From the NCBI GenBank assembly GCA_963205005.1, contig CAUJHW010000051.1, positions 1-43,167 on the forward strand: 43,167 nt of DNA, read 5' to 3'. The notes under the pieces were generated by a model. That model did no database searches. It was not told where the DNA came from and saw only the letters and a list, made by a program, of their open reading frames with translations. A program made the position numbers and the translations under genes. The stretch comes from Pseudomonadota bacterium (GTDB lineage Bacteria > Pseudomonadota > Alphaproteobacteria > Caulobacterales > Caulobacteraceae). This document shows, piece by piece, positions 33,589 through 42,008 of the stretch. The first letter of the stretch is position 1; every line of letters starts with the position of its first letter.

Positions 33589-34203
33589 TTGATACGTGAA
33601 TTCCTGGTCTGGCTGGCCACGCAGGTCGGCAAGGGACCCGGCGAGTTCGATCCGTCGTGGAGCGACTCGCTGGCCAGTTCCCTGAACTTCTGGGGGTTGC
33701 TCGAGGGCACCCACGTCCTCTCGCTGATGCTGTTCGCCGGCACGATCTTCATCGTCGACCTGCGGATGCTGGGCGGGATCTTCAAGCGCACGCCGATCTC
33801 CGTGCTCAGCAACAAGATCCTGCCGCTGACCATCTTCGGCCTCTTGATCATGCTGGCGACCGGCGTCGCGCTCTTCTACGCAAAGCCCCTGCTCTACTAC
33901 CACAACATGTGGTTCCGGCTGAAGCTGGTGTTCCTCGTGGTGGCGGCCATCAACATCATGGTCTTCCACTTCCGTGTCCAGCGGAGCATGGCCGACTGGG
34001 ACACGCTGGCCGCGCCGCCCGCCAAGGTCCGGGCCTCCGCCCTGATCTCGATCCTCTCCTGGATTCTGGTGATCACCTGCGGCCGGTTCATCGCCTATGA
34101 CTGGTACAACTGCGGCAAGGCCCTGCCCGACTGGGCGAACACACTTCAGGAGTGCAAGACCTCCGAAACGGGCGCCATCAACCTGAAGGGGATGCCCCTA
34201 TGA
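33589..34203 (+). CDS. DUF6644-type integral membrane protein, first of a pair
   Basis: 204 residues from TTG 33589, preceded by a strong GGAGGGGGG. Four to five membrane helices are predicted. His residues sit in or near membrane segments: LLEGTHVLSLMLFAGTIFIVDLRMLGG (first helix), YYHNMWFRLKLVFLVVAA, and VFHFRVQ. A C-terminal soluble tail has two Cys (YNCGK and QECKTS). It looks like the DUF6644 group and shares the GTHVLSL..LRMLGG pattern with its neighbour. The next gene starts in its stop codon (ATGA). No enzymatic role is known; haem or metal binding by the His residues is a possibility only. Confidence 0.68.
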   Translation: MIREFLVWLATQVGKGPGEFDPSWSDSLASSLNFWGLLEGTHVLSLMLFAGTIFIVDLRMLGGIFKRTPISVLSNKILPLTIFGLLIMLATGVALFYAKPLLYYHNMWFRLKLVFLVVAAINIMVFHFRVQRSMADWDTLAAPPAKVRASALISILSWILVITCGRFIAYDWYNCGKALPDWANTLQECKTSETGAINLKGMPL

Positions 34204-35030
34204 CAATGGCGCCTCAGGACTTCTTCCCCCACCTGTCAGTCTGGGTGGAGAACCTCGACAACGTCTTCCCGGGCAAGCAGGTCAAGCCGCTGTTCGCCCA
34301 GTTCGAAGTCGGCCACATCCTGTCGCTGATCGTCCTCGGCGGCGCGAGCATCCTTATGAACCTGCGCCTGATCGGCGTCGGGATCACCGAGGAATCGCCC
34401 CGCGAGGTGCATCGCAACCTTGCGGTCTGGATGCATGTGGGCGTGATCGGAATCGTCGTGTCCGGCATCCTGATCGGCGCGTCGAACGCCGAGCGGCTCT
34501 ACACGTCGGAAGCCTTTTCGGCGAAGATGATCGGCCTGCTGGCGGCCATCATCCTCACCTACGGCGTGACCCTGCCCGCGGCCCGCAACGATGGGGCCCT
34601 GAGCGCCGCGTCGCGGATCTCCGGTGTCATCGGGCTCGCCATCTTCGCGGTGGCGATCTGGGTGTTCCTGTCGGCAAAGCTGGCCAACCCGGGGCTGTGG
34701 CACGTCATCTTCGCAGCGGGTCTTGTGGTCCTCTACGCCTCGCGGGGCCTGACCCGCATCGTCTACCTCGGCGGCGCGATCCTGCTGATCGTCGCCCAGC
34801 AGATCATGACCCACGTGGTCTACAAGGCCGACGACTTCGCCAACCTTGACCCCACCAACAAGGCGTTCGCCTGGGGGTTCGTCGTCTGGATCCTCGGCTC
34901 GGCGATCTTCCAGGCTCTCGCCTCGGGCCGCGGCTCCCATGGCGGGCCGCTGCTCAAGGGGCTGGCCCTGGCCAGCATCCTGGTCTGGATCATGACCGCC
35001 GCCGCCGGCCGCTGGCTGGCGTTCGCCTGA
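34200..35030 (+). CDS. DUF6644-type integral membrane protein, second of a pair
   Basis: 276 residues from ATG 34200, with about seven membrane helices. The first, FEVGHILSLIVLGGASILMNLRLIGVG, mirrors the His-containing first helix of the previous protein. Further intramembrane or boundary His residues are in VWMHVGVIGIV, LWHVIFAAG and MTHVVYK. The C-terminus ends in a helix with no signal for export. It is translationally coupled to the first protein, and the two probably form a complex. The function is unknown. A long imperfect hairpin follows the gene. Confidence 0.7.
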   Translation: MTMAPQDFFPHLSVWVENLDNVFPGKQVKPLFAQFEVGHILSLIVLGGASILMNLRLIGVGITEESPREVHRNLAVWMHVGVIGIVVSGILIGASNAERLYTSEAFSAKMIGLLAAIILTYGVTLPAARNDGALSAASRISGVIGLAIFAVAIWVFLSAKLANPGLWHVIFAAGLVVLYASRGLTRIVYLGGAILLIVAQQIMTHVVYKADDFANLDPTNKAFAWGFVVWILGSAIFQALASGRGSHGGPLLKGLALASILVWIMTAAAGRWLAFA

Positions 35031-35034
35031 GACC

Positions 35035-35076
35035 CCGGGCCTTTCTGGTTCCGTCCGCGGAACCGGGAAGGCCCGG
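35035..35076. terminator. Hairpin between convergent DUF6644 and LysR genes
   Basis: CCGGGCCTTTCTGGTTCCG pairs with CGGAACCGGGAAGGCCCGG (19-bp stem with two G-U pairs, 4-nt loop). It lies between the convergent stops. There is no T-tract. Probably a bidirectional terminator. Confidence 0.5.
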
Positions 35077-35098
35077 CTTCCCGCTACAGTCGGTCGGG

Positions 35099-36028
35099 TC
35101 AGCGCCCCGCCGCATGCCGACTGCCCCAGCCCTGGTGCCACTCAGGCTCGCCGGCGTAGCGCTCGACCAGGAAATCCACGAACGCGCGAACCTTGGCGGC
35201 CAGGTGCCGCGCGTGCGGATACACCGCATGGACGTGGATCAGCTCCGGCTCGAAGTTGCACAGGATCGGCGTCAGCCGGCCTGATCTGAGCTCGTCCGCC
35301 GCCGCGAAGGCGGGGGTCCGGGTGATCCCGAATCCCGCCACCGCCGCCGCAACGCAGGCTTCCGCGCCGTTGAACCGCAGACGGCCATGGACGCGCACAT
35401 CCCGCGCATCGCCCTGCGGTCCGAAACGCCAGACCGCGGCGTCCTTCGCGTTGGTGTCGAGGATCGCTTCATGCCGGCCCAGGTCCTCCAGTGCGCCCGG
35501 CGTGCCGTGGCGCGCCAGATAGTCGGGCGCGGCGCAGGTGACCATCCGCACGGCCGCCAGCCGGCGCGCCACCAGCGAGGAATCGCTCAGATGCCCTATC
35601 CGGACAGCGACATCGAACCCTTCCTCGACCAGGTTCACCATCCGGTCGGTGAAGCTGACGTCGAGGGAGACCGAGGGACATCCGTTGGCGAAGGCCAGCA
35701 GGGCCGGCGTCAGTTGCCCCTTGCCGAAGGACACCGGGGCGGAGACCTTGAGCAGCCCGCTGGGCCCGCTCTGGTCCTTCACGGAACTCTCCAGCGCGTC
35801 AAAGCCTTCCAGAAGGTCGCGCGCCCGCTCCAGATAGGCCTGCCCGGTATCCGTCAGCGAGACATCTCGGGTCGTGCGATTGAGCAGTCGCGCGCCCAGC
35901 CGGTTCTCCAGACGGGCCACAAGCTTCGAGACCTGGGCGCCCGAGACACCCAGCTTTCGCGCCCCCTGCGTGAAGCTGCGCGCGTCGGCGACCGCGGCGA
36001 AGGCGCGGATCTCGTCCAGTCGGTCCAT
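35099..36028 (-). CDS. LysR-family transcriptional regulator
   Basis: 309 residues. The N-terminal winged helix-turn-helix (about 1-60) reads MDRLDEIRAFAAVADARSFTQGARKLGVSGAQVSKLVARLENRLGARLLNRTTR, typical of LysR. The C-terminal two-lobe substrate-binding domain follows from about 90. It is divergent from the FMN reductase and dioxygenase genes, the usual arrangement for a LysR protein that controls its neighbours. The inducer is unknown; a quinone or aromatic compound is likely, given the adjacent enzymes. Confidence 0.92.
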   Translation of the reverse strand: MDRLDEIRAFAAVADARSFTQGARKLGVSGAQVSKLVARLENRLGARLLNRTTRDVSLTDTGQAYLERARDLLEGFDALESSVKDQSGPSGLLKVSAPVSFGKGQLTPALLAFANGCPSVSLDVSFTDRMVNLVEEGFDVAVRIGHLSDSSLVARRLAAVRMVTCAAPDYLARHGTPGALEDLGRHEAILDTNAKDAAVWRFGPQGDARDVRVHGRLRFNGAEACVAAAVAGFGITRTPAFAAADELRSGRLTPILCNFEPELIHVHAVYPHARHLAAKVRAFVDFLVERYAGEPEWHQGWGSRHAAGR

Positions 36029-36037
36029 CAGACTATT

Positions 36038-36090
36038 TCCCGTTCGGCAGCATAGTCCTTCTTTTTGCTCCGATTATCAACGGAACGGGA
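36038..36090. promoter_or_regulatory. Inverted repeat TCCCGTTC / GAACGGGA in the divergent LysR promoter region
   Basis: Perfect 8-bp inverted arms at 36038-36045 and 36083-36090 lie inside the 127-nt divergent region between the LysR gene and the FMN reductase gene. They could be part of a LysR operator, although the 37-nt spacing is longer than one T-N11-A site. Confidence 0.35.
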
Positions 36091-36155
36091 CGAGACCATC
36101 TTCACACCACACCCGACGCCCCCCGGCGCCGGCCAGCTCAATTCAGGATCGCTCC

Positions 36156-36734
36156 ATGACAAACCCCCGCACCGTCGCCGTCGTTGTCGGCTCGCTCCGC
36201 AAGGACAGCGTCAACCGCAAGGTCGCCCATGCGCTGGCCGCGCTGACGCCCGACCTGTCGTTCAGCTTCGTCGAGATCGGCGACCTTCCCCACTTCGACC
36301 AGGATCTGGAAGCCGCGCCGCCCGCCGCCTGGGTCCGGTTCCGCGAGCAGATCGCCGCCGCCGACGCGGTGCTGTTCGTGACGCCCGAGTACAACCGTTC
36401 CGTCCCCGGCGTGCTCAAGAACGCCATCGACGTGGGCTCGCGGCCCTACGGCCAGAGCGTCTGGAACGGCAAGCCTGGCGCGGTGATCAGCGTCTCACCG
36501 GGCGCCGTCGGCGGGTTCGGCGCAAACCATCACCTGCGCCAGTCCCTTGCCTTCCTGAACGTGGCCACCCTGCAACAGCCTGAGGCCTACATCGGCGGCG
36601 CGTTCAGCCTGTTCGACGAGAAGGGCGAACTGGTCAACGCCGGGACGAGCGACTTCCTGCGCGCCTTCGGCGGCGCCTTCAGCGCCTGGATCGCGAAGAT
36701 CCTCGGCGACACCGCACCCGCGCAGGCCGCATAG
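36156..36734 (+). CDS. NADPH-dependent FMN reductase family protein
   Basis: 192 residues from ATG 36156. The flavodoxin-like fold has the phosphate-binding GSLRKDSVNRKVA (about 11-23) and the family motif PEYNRSVPGVLKNAIDVGSRP (about 77-97). This group (chromate reductase ChrR, azoreductase and quinone reductase-like, YieF) reduces quinones, FMN or metals with NAD(P)H. The dioxygenase gene follows 28 nt later and probably shares the transcript. The LysR gene is divergent. Confidence 0.9.
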   Translation: MTNPRTVAVVVGSLRKDSVNRKVAHALAALTPDLSFSFVEIGDLPHFDQDLEAAPPAAWVRFREQIAAADAVLFVTPEYNRSVPGVLKNAIDVGSRPYGQSVWNGKPGAVISVSPGAVGGFGANHHLRQSLAFLNVATLQQPEAYIGGAFSLFDEKGELVNAGTSDFLRAFGGAFSAWIAKILGDTAPAQAA

Positions 36735-36762
36735 TCCCACCGCCAGGAAGGTCCCGCATCCC

Positions 36763-37563
36763 ATGTCCCTGCCGACCGTCTACATCCCCCACGGGGCGGG
36801 GCCCTGCTTCTTCATGGACTGGAGCCGTGGGCCGGCCGACACGTGGGACCCGCTGGCAGACTATCTGAGGAGCCTCATCGCCGGTCTGCCGGAGCTGCCC
36901 AAGGCCATCCTCGTGGTCTCGGGCCACTGGGAAGCCGCGGAATTCACGGTCGGCTCCGCGCCCGCTCCTGAGCTGATCTTCGACTACTACGGCTTTCCGG
37001 AGGCTACCTACCAGTTGACCTTCCCCGCGCCGGGCTCGCCGGCGCTGGCTGGCCGCGTGCGGGACCTCCTGGCCGGGGCCGGCATCGCATCCGGCGACGA
37101 CCCCGTCAGGGGCTGGGACCACGGCGTGTTCATCCCGCTGAAGCTGGTCACGCCGCTGGCCGACGTCCCGGTGGTGCAGTTGTCCCTGAAGGCGGGCCTG
37201 GACGCCGCGGCGCACCTGGCCGCCGGCCGCGCTCTCGCCCCCTTGCGGGATGAGGGCGTGCTGATCGTGGGGTCCGGCATGAGCTGGCACAACATGCGCG
37301 GTTTCAGCCCGGCGTTCACCGCCAGGTCGGTCGCGTTCGACGCCTGGCTTGAAGGCGTGGTCACGGACCCGTCGCAGCGGGACGACGCCCTCGCCCACTG
37401 GGAATCCGCACCCTATGGCCGGGTGGCGCACCCGCGCGAGGAACACCTGCTGCCGTTGATGGTGGCCGCTGGCGCGGCAAGCGGCGAGCCGGGGCGGATC
37501 GACTTCCGGGATACGGTCATGGATGTGGTGGTTTCGGCCGCGGCGTTCGGCCGGGCGGTCTGA
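36763..37563 (+). CDS. Class III extradiol-type dioxygenase (DODA/YgiD family)
   Basis: 266 residues of the LigB-like family that opens catechol-type rings. Candidate metal or proton-relay His residues: His10 (YIPHGAGP), His55 (VVSGHWE), His120 (GWDHGVFIPLKL) and His176 (SGMSWHNMRGF), a complete set. The usual SHGSP of DODA is PHGAG here. The substrate is unknown. Partnership with an FMN/quinone reductase and a LysR regulator suggests detoxification of a catechol or quinone. Its stop lies 4 nt from the kinase gene's stop. Confidence 0.88.
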   Translation: MSLPTVYIPHGAGPCFFMDWSRGPADTWDPLADYLRSLIAGLPELPKAILVVSGHWEAAEFTVGSAPAPELIFDYYGFPEATYQLTFPAPGSPALAGRVRDLLAGAGIASGDDPVRGWDHGVFIPLKLVTPLADVPVVQLSLKAGLDAAAHLAAGRALAPLRDEGVLIVGSGMSWHNMRGFSPAFTARSVAFDAWLEGVVTDPSQRDDALAHWESAPYGRVAHPREEHLLPLMVAAGAASGEPGRIDFRDTVMDVVVSAAAFGRAV

Positions 37564-37567
37564 AAGC

Positions 37568-39958
37568 TCAGGCGACGGCGGACTCGGCCGCATCGCGTCC
37601 GTCGATGGCCGTCTGCACCGCCTCATAGAGACGCCCGGCCTCGATGGGTTTCGCCACGAAACCGTCCATGCCCGACTGCAGGTACTCGGCGACCTGGTGC
37701 GACATGGCGTTCGCGGTCAGCGCCACGATCGGAGTCCGGGCGCGGCCCTGAGCCCGCTCGCGGGCGCGGATGACCGCCGTGGCGCTGGGGCCGTCCATGA
37801 TCGGCATCTGGACGTCCATCAGGATCAGGTCCCAGGGTTCGCGTTCCCAGGCCGTCACCGCGAGCCGTCCATCCGCGACGAGCTCGGGCTCGATCCCGAT
37901 CTGCGCCAGCAGGGTCCGCAGGACCATCTGGTTCATGACGTTGTCTTCGGCGGCCAGCACCCGGATCGGCCGCTCGGACGACGGCTTCGCCCGCGACCTG
38001 GACTTGACCGCGCGCTGCGGCGTGGCCCGGGCCACCTTCTTCAGCGGCAGGTGGGCGGTGAAGGTCGAGCCCATGCCGGGCGCACTGGTGGCGGTGATCG
38101 TCCCGCCCATCAGTTCAGCCAGCTCGCGGCAGATGGCGAGACCAAGTCCCGTGCCCCCGAAGCGGCGCGTGGTGGAGGCGTCGGCCTGCTCGAACTTCTG
38201 GAACAGACCCGCAAGATGCTCAGGCGCCATGCCGATACCGCTGTCGAACACGGTCAGGGACAGGCCGTCGCGCTCGCGCCCGACGCGCACCTTGACGCCG
38301 CCACGGCTGGTGAACTTCAGGGCGTTGGACACCAGGTTCCAGAGGATCTGGCGCACCCGGACCTGATCGCCCTCGTACACGCCCCGGACCGCCGGATCGA
38401 CGCTGAGTTCGAACGAGAGCCCCTTGGCCTCAGCGATCGCCTGGAACGTGGCGTGGGCGGTCTTGGCCAGGGCGTCGACCTCGAACTGGGCGGTTTCCAG
38501 AACCAGCTTGCCGGCCTCGATCTTGGAGAGATCCAGCACGTCATTGAGGATCGCCAGCAGGCTTTCGCCCGACTGCCGGATGACCTCCAGCCGTTCCCTC
38601 TGCACGTCGGCCAGGTCGGAGTCGGCCGCCATCGCCTGCGTCATCCCGAGCACACCATTCAGCGGCGTGCGGATCTCGTGACTCATGGTCGCCAGGAAGG
38701 CGCTTTTGGCCCGGTTGGCGGATTCAGCGGCTTCCTTCGCCTGCAGCAACGCCTGTTCCGCCGCCTTCTGGGCGGTGATGTTGCGCATGGCGCCCACCAG
38801 CCGCAACGGACGGCCTGTCTCGTCTGAAATCAGCTCCGCGGCGCCCATCGCCCAGATCTCGCGGCCATCCTGGCGGACGACCCGATATTCCGGCCGGTAG
38901 GGTTCGCCCGTTCGCAGATGATCGTCCCATGCCGCCTTGGCCGCGGGCAGGTCCCGCGGATCGATGTTGCTCCAGATGTCCGCCTCAAGCGCCTTGTAGG
39001 TCTTTGGCGCGTCGAAGAACGTGTCTTCCGCCCCGGTCTTCACCAGTTCGCGGTTCACGTAGTCCATCTCGTAGACGTGGAGGTCGGCGATCTCCATCGC
39101 CAGCTTCAGGCGCTCTTCGGAACGCTCCGTGCGCTCCAGCGCCTCGACCACATGGGTGATGCTGTAGGAGCTGATGATCAGCCCGCCGACCTGGCCATCG
39201 GACTCATACCAGGGCGCCAGTTCGACCCGCACCCACTCCGAACCACCTTCGAGATCCGGAATCTGCAGCCGGTCCACCGAATGCGGCAGCCCGGTCATGC
39301 AGTTGTCGATGCCCGTTCGCCACTGCTCGAACATGTCAGGGCGGAGCTCATAGAGGGTCTTGCCAATCACCTCGCGGCCCTCGAGGCCGCGCGCCTTGAT
39401 CCAGGGCGGACTGGCATAGAGGACGCGGACGTCCCGGTCGGTCAGGACCATCGCCACGGGCATGGCGTTGATCATCGCCGACATCGTGCGCTGGTAGTCG
39501 TCCTGGGCCCGCCGGGCCTCCACCCGCACCCATTCGTCCGCCACGAAGTCGGCCAGGTCCTGCAGGCGGTTGGCCAGACTGCGGTCGTAGGCGCGCGGCT
39601 CGATCCCGGCCACCCAGAGCGCGCCGGGCGTCTTTCCGTCCGCCAGCCGGATCGGGGCGCCGCAGTAGAAGCGGATATGGGGCGGGCCCGTCACGGTCGG
39701 ATCGTCGCGGAAGCGCGGATCCTTGGACGCATCCTCGACCCACATAAGCTCGCCGGTGCGCATCACTTCCCGGACGCCCGCGCCATTGCCCTGGTTGGCG
39801 CTGACCCGGCTGCGCCACAGCTCCGTCTCGCTGACCAGGGTGATCTCCGCGCCGACGTCTCCGAACAGCGTGCGGGCAAGCCGAGTCGCCCGATCGAACA
39901 CCGGAACAGACTGTTCCATGCGATCGGGCCCGCTCGGCGCGCTCTGCGTCCTGGTCAT
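37568..39958 (-). CDS. Hybrid sensor histidine kinase (GAF-PAS-PAS-HisKA-HATPase-REC)
   Basis: 796 residues with no signal peptide or membrane helix, so probably cytoplasmic. The domains in order: GAF (about 15-145), PAS (about 158-275), PAS with PAC (about 280-400), and HisKA with phospho-His427 in ATMSHEIRTPLNG. The HATPase_c domain has N-box NLVSNALKF near 541-549, G1 FDSGIGMAP at 571-579 and G2 GGTGLGLAI at 601-609. The C-terminal receiver has acid pocket E671/D672 and phospho-acceptor Asp715 in LILMDVQMPIMDG. The signal is unknown. A receiver-tagged kinase needs an Hpt partner; the Hpt at 25594 is one candidate. A CtrA-like box lies upstream. Confidence 0.93.
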   Translation of the reverse strand: MTRTQSAPSGPDRMEQSVPVFDRATRLARTLFGDVGAEITLVSETELWRSRVSANQGNGAGVREVMRTGELMWVEDASKDPRFRDDPTVTGPPHIRFYCGAPIRLADGKTPGALWVAGIEPRAYDRSLANRLQDLADFVADEWVRVEARRAQDDYQRTMSAMINAMPVAMVLTDRDVRVLYASPPWIKARGLEGREVIGKTLYELRPDMFEQWRTGIDNCMTGLPHSVDRLQIPDLEGGSEWVRVELAPWYESDGQVGGLIISSYSITHVVEALERTERSEERLKLAMEIADLHVYEMDYVNRELVKTGAEDTFFDAPKTYKALEADIWSNIDPRDLPAAKAAWDDHLRTGEPYRPEYRVVRQDGREIWAMGAAELISDETGRPLRLVGAMRNITAQKAAEQALLQAKEAAESANRAKSAFLATMSHEIRTPLNGVLGMTQAMAADSDLADVQRERLEVIRQSGESLLAILNDVLDLSKIEAGKLVLETAQFEVDALAKTAHATFQAIAEAKGLSFELSVDPAVRGVYEGDQVRVRQILWNLVSNALKFTSRGGVKVRVGRERDGLSLTVFDSGIGMAPEHLAGLFQKFEQADASTTRRFGGTGLGLAICRELAELMGGTITATSAPGMGSTFTAHLPLKKVARATPQRAVKSRSRAKPSSERPIRVLAAEDNVMNQMVLRTLLAQIGIEPELVADGRLAVTAWEREPWDLILMDVQMPIMDGPSATAVIRARERAQGRARTPIVALTANAMSHQVAEYLQSGMDGFVAKPIEAGRLYEAVQTAIDGRDAAESAVA

Positions 39959-40017
39959 CCGGTTTCCCCGCGACGACGTTCGGCGTCGCCTGCTGGAGCC
40001 ACTATCGCGCGCGTTGA

Positions 40018-40034
40018 GTTAAGCCTGCCTTTAA
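40018..40034 (-). promoter_or_regulatory. CtrA-box-like element upstream of the hybrid kinase
   Basis: On the minus strand TTAAAGGCAGGCTTAAC contains TAAA-N7-TTAAC, one mismatch from the CtrA consensus TTAA-N7-TTAAC; read differently it is TTAA-N8-TTAA. A -10-like GATAGT follows, placing the box over the -35 region, as in CtrA-activated promoters. It overlaps the stop codon of the upstream methyltransferase gene. Confidence 0.4.
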
Positions 40035-40843
40035 GTCGGCGTACGACGTCCGCTGGCCGCGCGATGCAGGACGATCCCACTGGTCGTGGCCACGTTCAGG
40101 GAATCGAAGCCGCCGGCCATCGCAATGGCCACCGTTCGCACCCGGGCCAGGATCGGTGCGGGCAGCCCCGGCCCCTCCGCCCCGAACAGCACCGCGGCGC
40201 GATCCCCGAGATCGAGATCATCCAGGTCGGTCTGGCCGGAAGGCGAAAGGGCGGCAATCCCGAAATTCGCCGCCGCCAACACGCTGACCAGGGCCCCGGC
40301 GTCGCCGGCGCGGGCGAACGGCACGGTGAGCGCGGCGCCGACGCTGACCCGGATGGCCTTGCGGTAGAGCGGGTCGCAACAGCTGTCATCAAGCAGGACC
40401 GCGTCGGCCCCGAAGGCCGCGGCGTTGCGGAAGATGCCGCCCATATTGTCGTGATTGGCGATCCCGATCAGGCCGACGACCAGGGCCCGGGGCGGCAAGC
40501 CCGCAATCAGCTTTCCCGGATCGCGCGCCGGCAGACGACCTACGGCCAGGATTCCCCGGTGGATCGGAAAGCCCACAACCTGATCCATGGCCGCCTGCGC
40601 CGCAGCGTAGACCGGCGTGCCGGTTGGCAGCCCGACCAGCACGTCAGCGAGACCAGCCACCCGGTGGGCCGCGACCAGCACCGAGACGATACTGCCGGGA
40701 TCCGCGGAGATGGCCTTTTCCAGAACCACCCGCCCCTCGGCGAGGAACAGCCCGTCCCGGCCGACCAGATCACGCTCGCGGACGTCGCGGTAGGATTCCA
40801 GCCGCGGATCGTCGGCGTCGTCGATGGGAATGAGGATCGGCAA
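40031..40843 (-). CDS. SpoU/TrmH-family RNA 2'-O-methyltransferase
   Basis: 270 residues. Residues 1-110 form a substrate-binding region and about 120-265 form the SpoU domain: LIGIANHDNMGGIFRNAAAFGADAVLLD (motif 1, conserved Asn and Arg), AVLFGAEGPGLP (motif 2) and IAMAGGFDSLNVATTSGIVLHRA (motif 3). It binds AdoMet and methylates a ribose 2'-OH in tRNA or rRNA. The target is unclear, and rlmB proper is at 381-1175. The next gene downstream, the hybrid kinase, has its own promoter. Confidence 0.85.
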   Translation of the reverse strand: MPILIPIDDADDPRLESYRDVRERDLVGRDGLFLAEGRVVLEKAISADPGSIVSVLVAAHRVAGLADVLVGLPTGTPVYAAAQAAMDQVVGFPIHRGILAVGRLPARDPGKLIAGLPPRALVVGLIGIANHDNMGGIFRNAAAFGADAVLLDDSCCDPLYRKAIRVSVGAALTVPFARAGDAGALVSVLAAANFGIAALSPSGQTDLDDLDLGDRAAVLFGAEGPGLPAPILARVRTVAIAMAGGFDSLNVATTSGIVLHRAASGRRTPT

Positions 40844-41036
40844 CCGCCTACCAGGCCTTCACACGGTCGCCGGCGCGGCGGCGCGGGCGGACAGCGAGAC
40901 CGCGGCGGACCCGGCGGAATGGGATGACATGCCTGGAAGCGCTCCCTCGGGCGGACGACGTGAGCCTTGTCCGCGACATTGGCGCTTCAATACACCCTCG
41001 AACAGGCGCGGCGAGCCTTTCGGGCGCCGTCTGCGA

Positions 41037-41855
41037 TCAGCGGTCGTCGGCCTGTTCCCGGACCCGCACGATCAGCGACTGACTGGCCGTGGCCATCAGC
41101 TCGCCATCCTGCGACCAGAGGTACATCGAGCCGTGCCCGAACCCTCCGTGAACGCCCATGATCCGGATGTCACAGAGCACCCAGTCGGTGGGCACGATGC
41201 GCCGGATCCGTAGTGTGTTGTCCAGGCTGTTGCCGCCTGCGTTCTTGCCGAGCGCATTGCCGATCCCCTGCGGCACGAAGTCGGCGAACACCGCCAGCAT
41301 AGTGCTGTCGATGGCGAAGCCTTCGCGCGGCCGCGCCCACAGAAGGGTCCGGCCGTCTGCTTCGGGCCGCCCGATGCGGTCGAGGCCATAGCGGCCCTTG
41401 GCCAGTCGGACTTCGATGCGGCTGTGCAGGCCGCCTTCAGCCGCACGCCAGTGATCGGCAGGATCGCAGTCCTCCGGCGGCGGCGCGTCGGGGCGATCAG
41501 TCCATTGGCCGCTGATCTCGCTGGGTCGTGCGCCGAGCGCGGCGTTGACGGTCAGGATCTCCTTGTCGCCCACATGACCGATCACCCGGGCCTGGGTGTT
41601 GTACTTGCCTTCGACCGGCGTCCAGACATCAAGGTCCACCACGCTGGGCGGCTTGGCGAACGAGAGGTACTGGGCGGTCGCCCAGATCAGAGGACGGTCA
41701 CAGGTCCGTTCCATGGCCGCCACCGCCGAAGCCAGCCCCACGCCGCCGAACATGAAGGGACTGGCGGCCGGACCGACGCAGATCGAAGGGTCCACCCGCA
41801 GGAACCACCGGTGCGGGTTGTGGGTCGCCTGCAGGTCGAAAAAGAGTTTGTCCAT
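41037..41855 (-). CDS. Acyl-CoA thioesterase (TesB-like double hot-dog fold)
   Basis: 272 residues from ATG 41855; the upstream extension to 41924 lacks coding character. An N-terminal hot-dog (about 5-115) with FMFGGVGLASAVAAMERTCDRPLIWATAQYLSF is followed by a second one (about 125-265) ending in MGVHGGFGHGSMYLWSQDGELMATASQSLIVRVR. This double hot-dog pattern is the TesB/acyl-CoA thioesterase 4HBT_3 group. The active site is not a Ser triad, and its residues are not certain here. It would hydrolyse acyl-CoA to free acid plus CoA. The 193-nt gap upstream of the methyltransferase gene (40844-41036) shows nothing else. Confidence 0.8.
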   Translation of the reverse strand: MDKLFFDLQATHNPHRWFLRVDPSICVGPAASPFMFGGVGLASAVAAMERTCDRPLIWATAQYLSFAKPPSVVDLDVWTPVEGKYNTQARVIGHVGDKEILTVNAALGARPSEISGQWTDRPDAPPPEDCDPADHWRAAEGGLHSRIEVRLAKGRYGLDRIGRPEADGRTLLWARPREGFAIDSTMLAVFADFVPQGIGNALGKNAGGNSLDNTLRIRRIVPTDWVLCDIRIMGVHGGFGHGSMYLWSQDGELMATASQSLIVRVREQADDR

Positions 41856-42008
41856 GGCTTCTGAAAGCGCGTCTTTCCGGGTGGCGCAAGGGGCATGACG
41901 CCTGCGCGTCTTCGGCAACAACACACGCCATGCGGGAAGTCGGATACCCCCTCATAACCACGAAATTTAAGCCTGCAGTCACGGCCCCCGTTTACTGTGT
42001 TGGTCACG

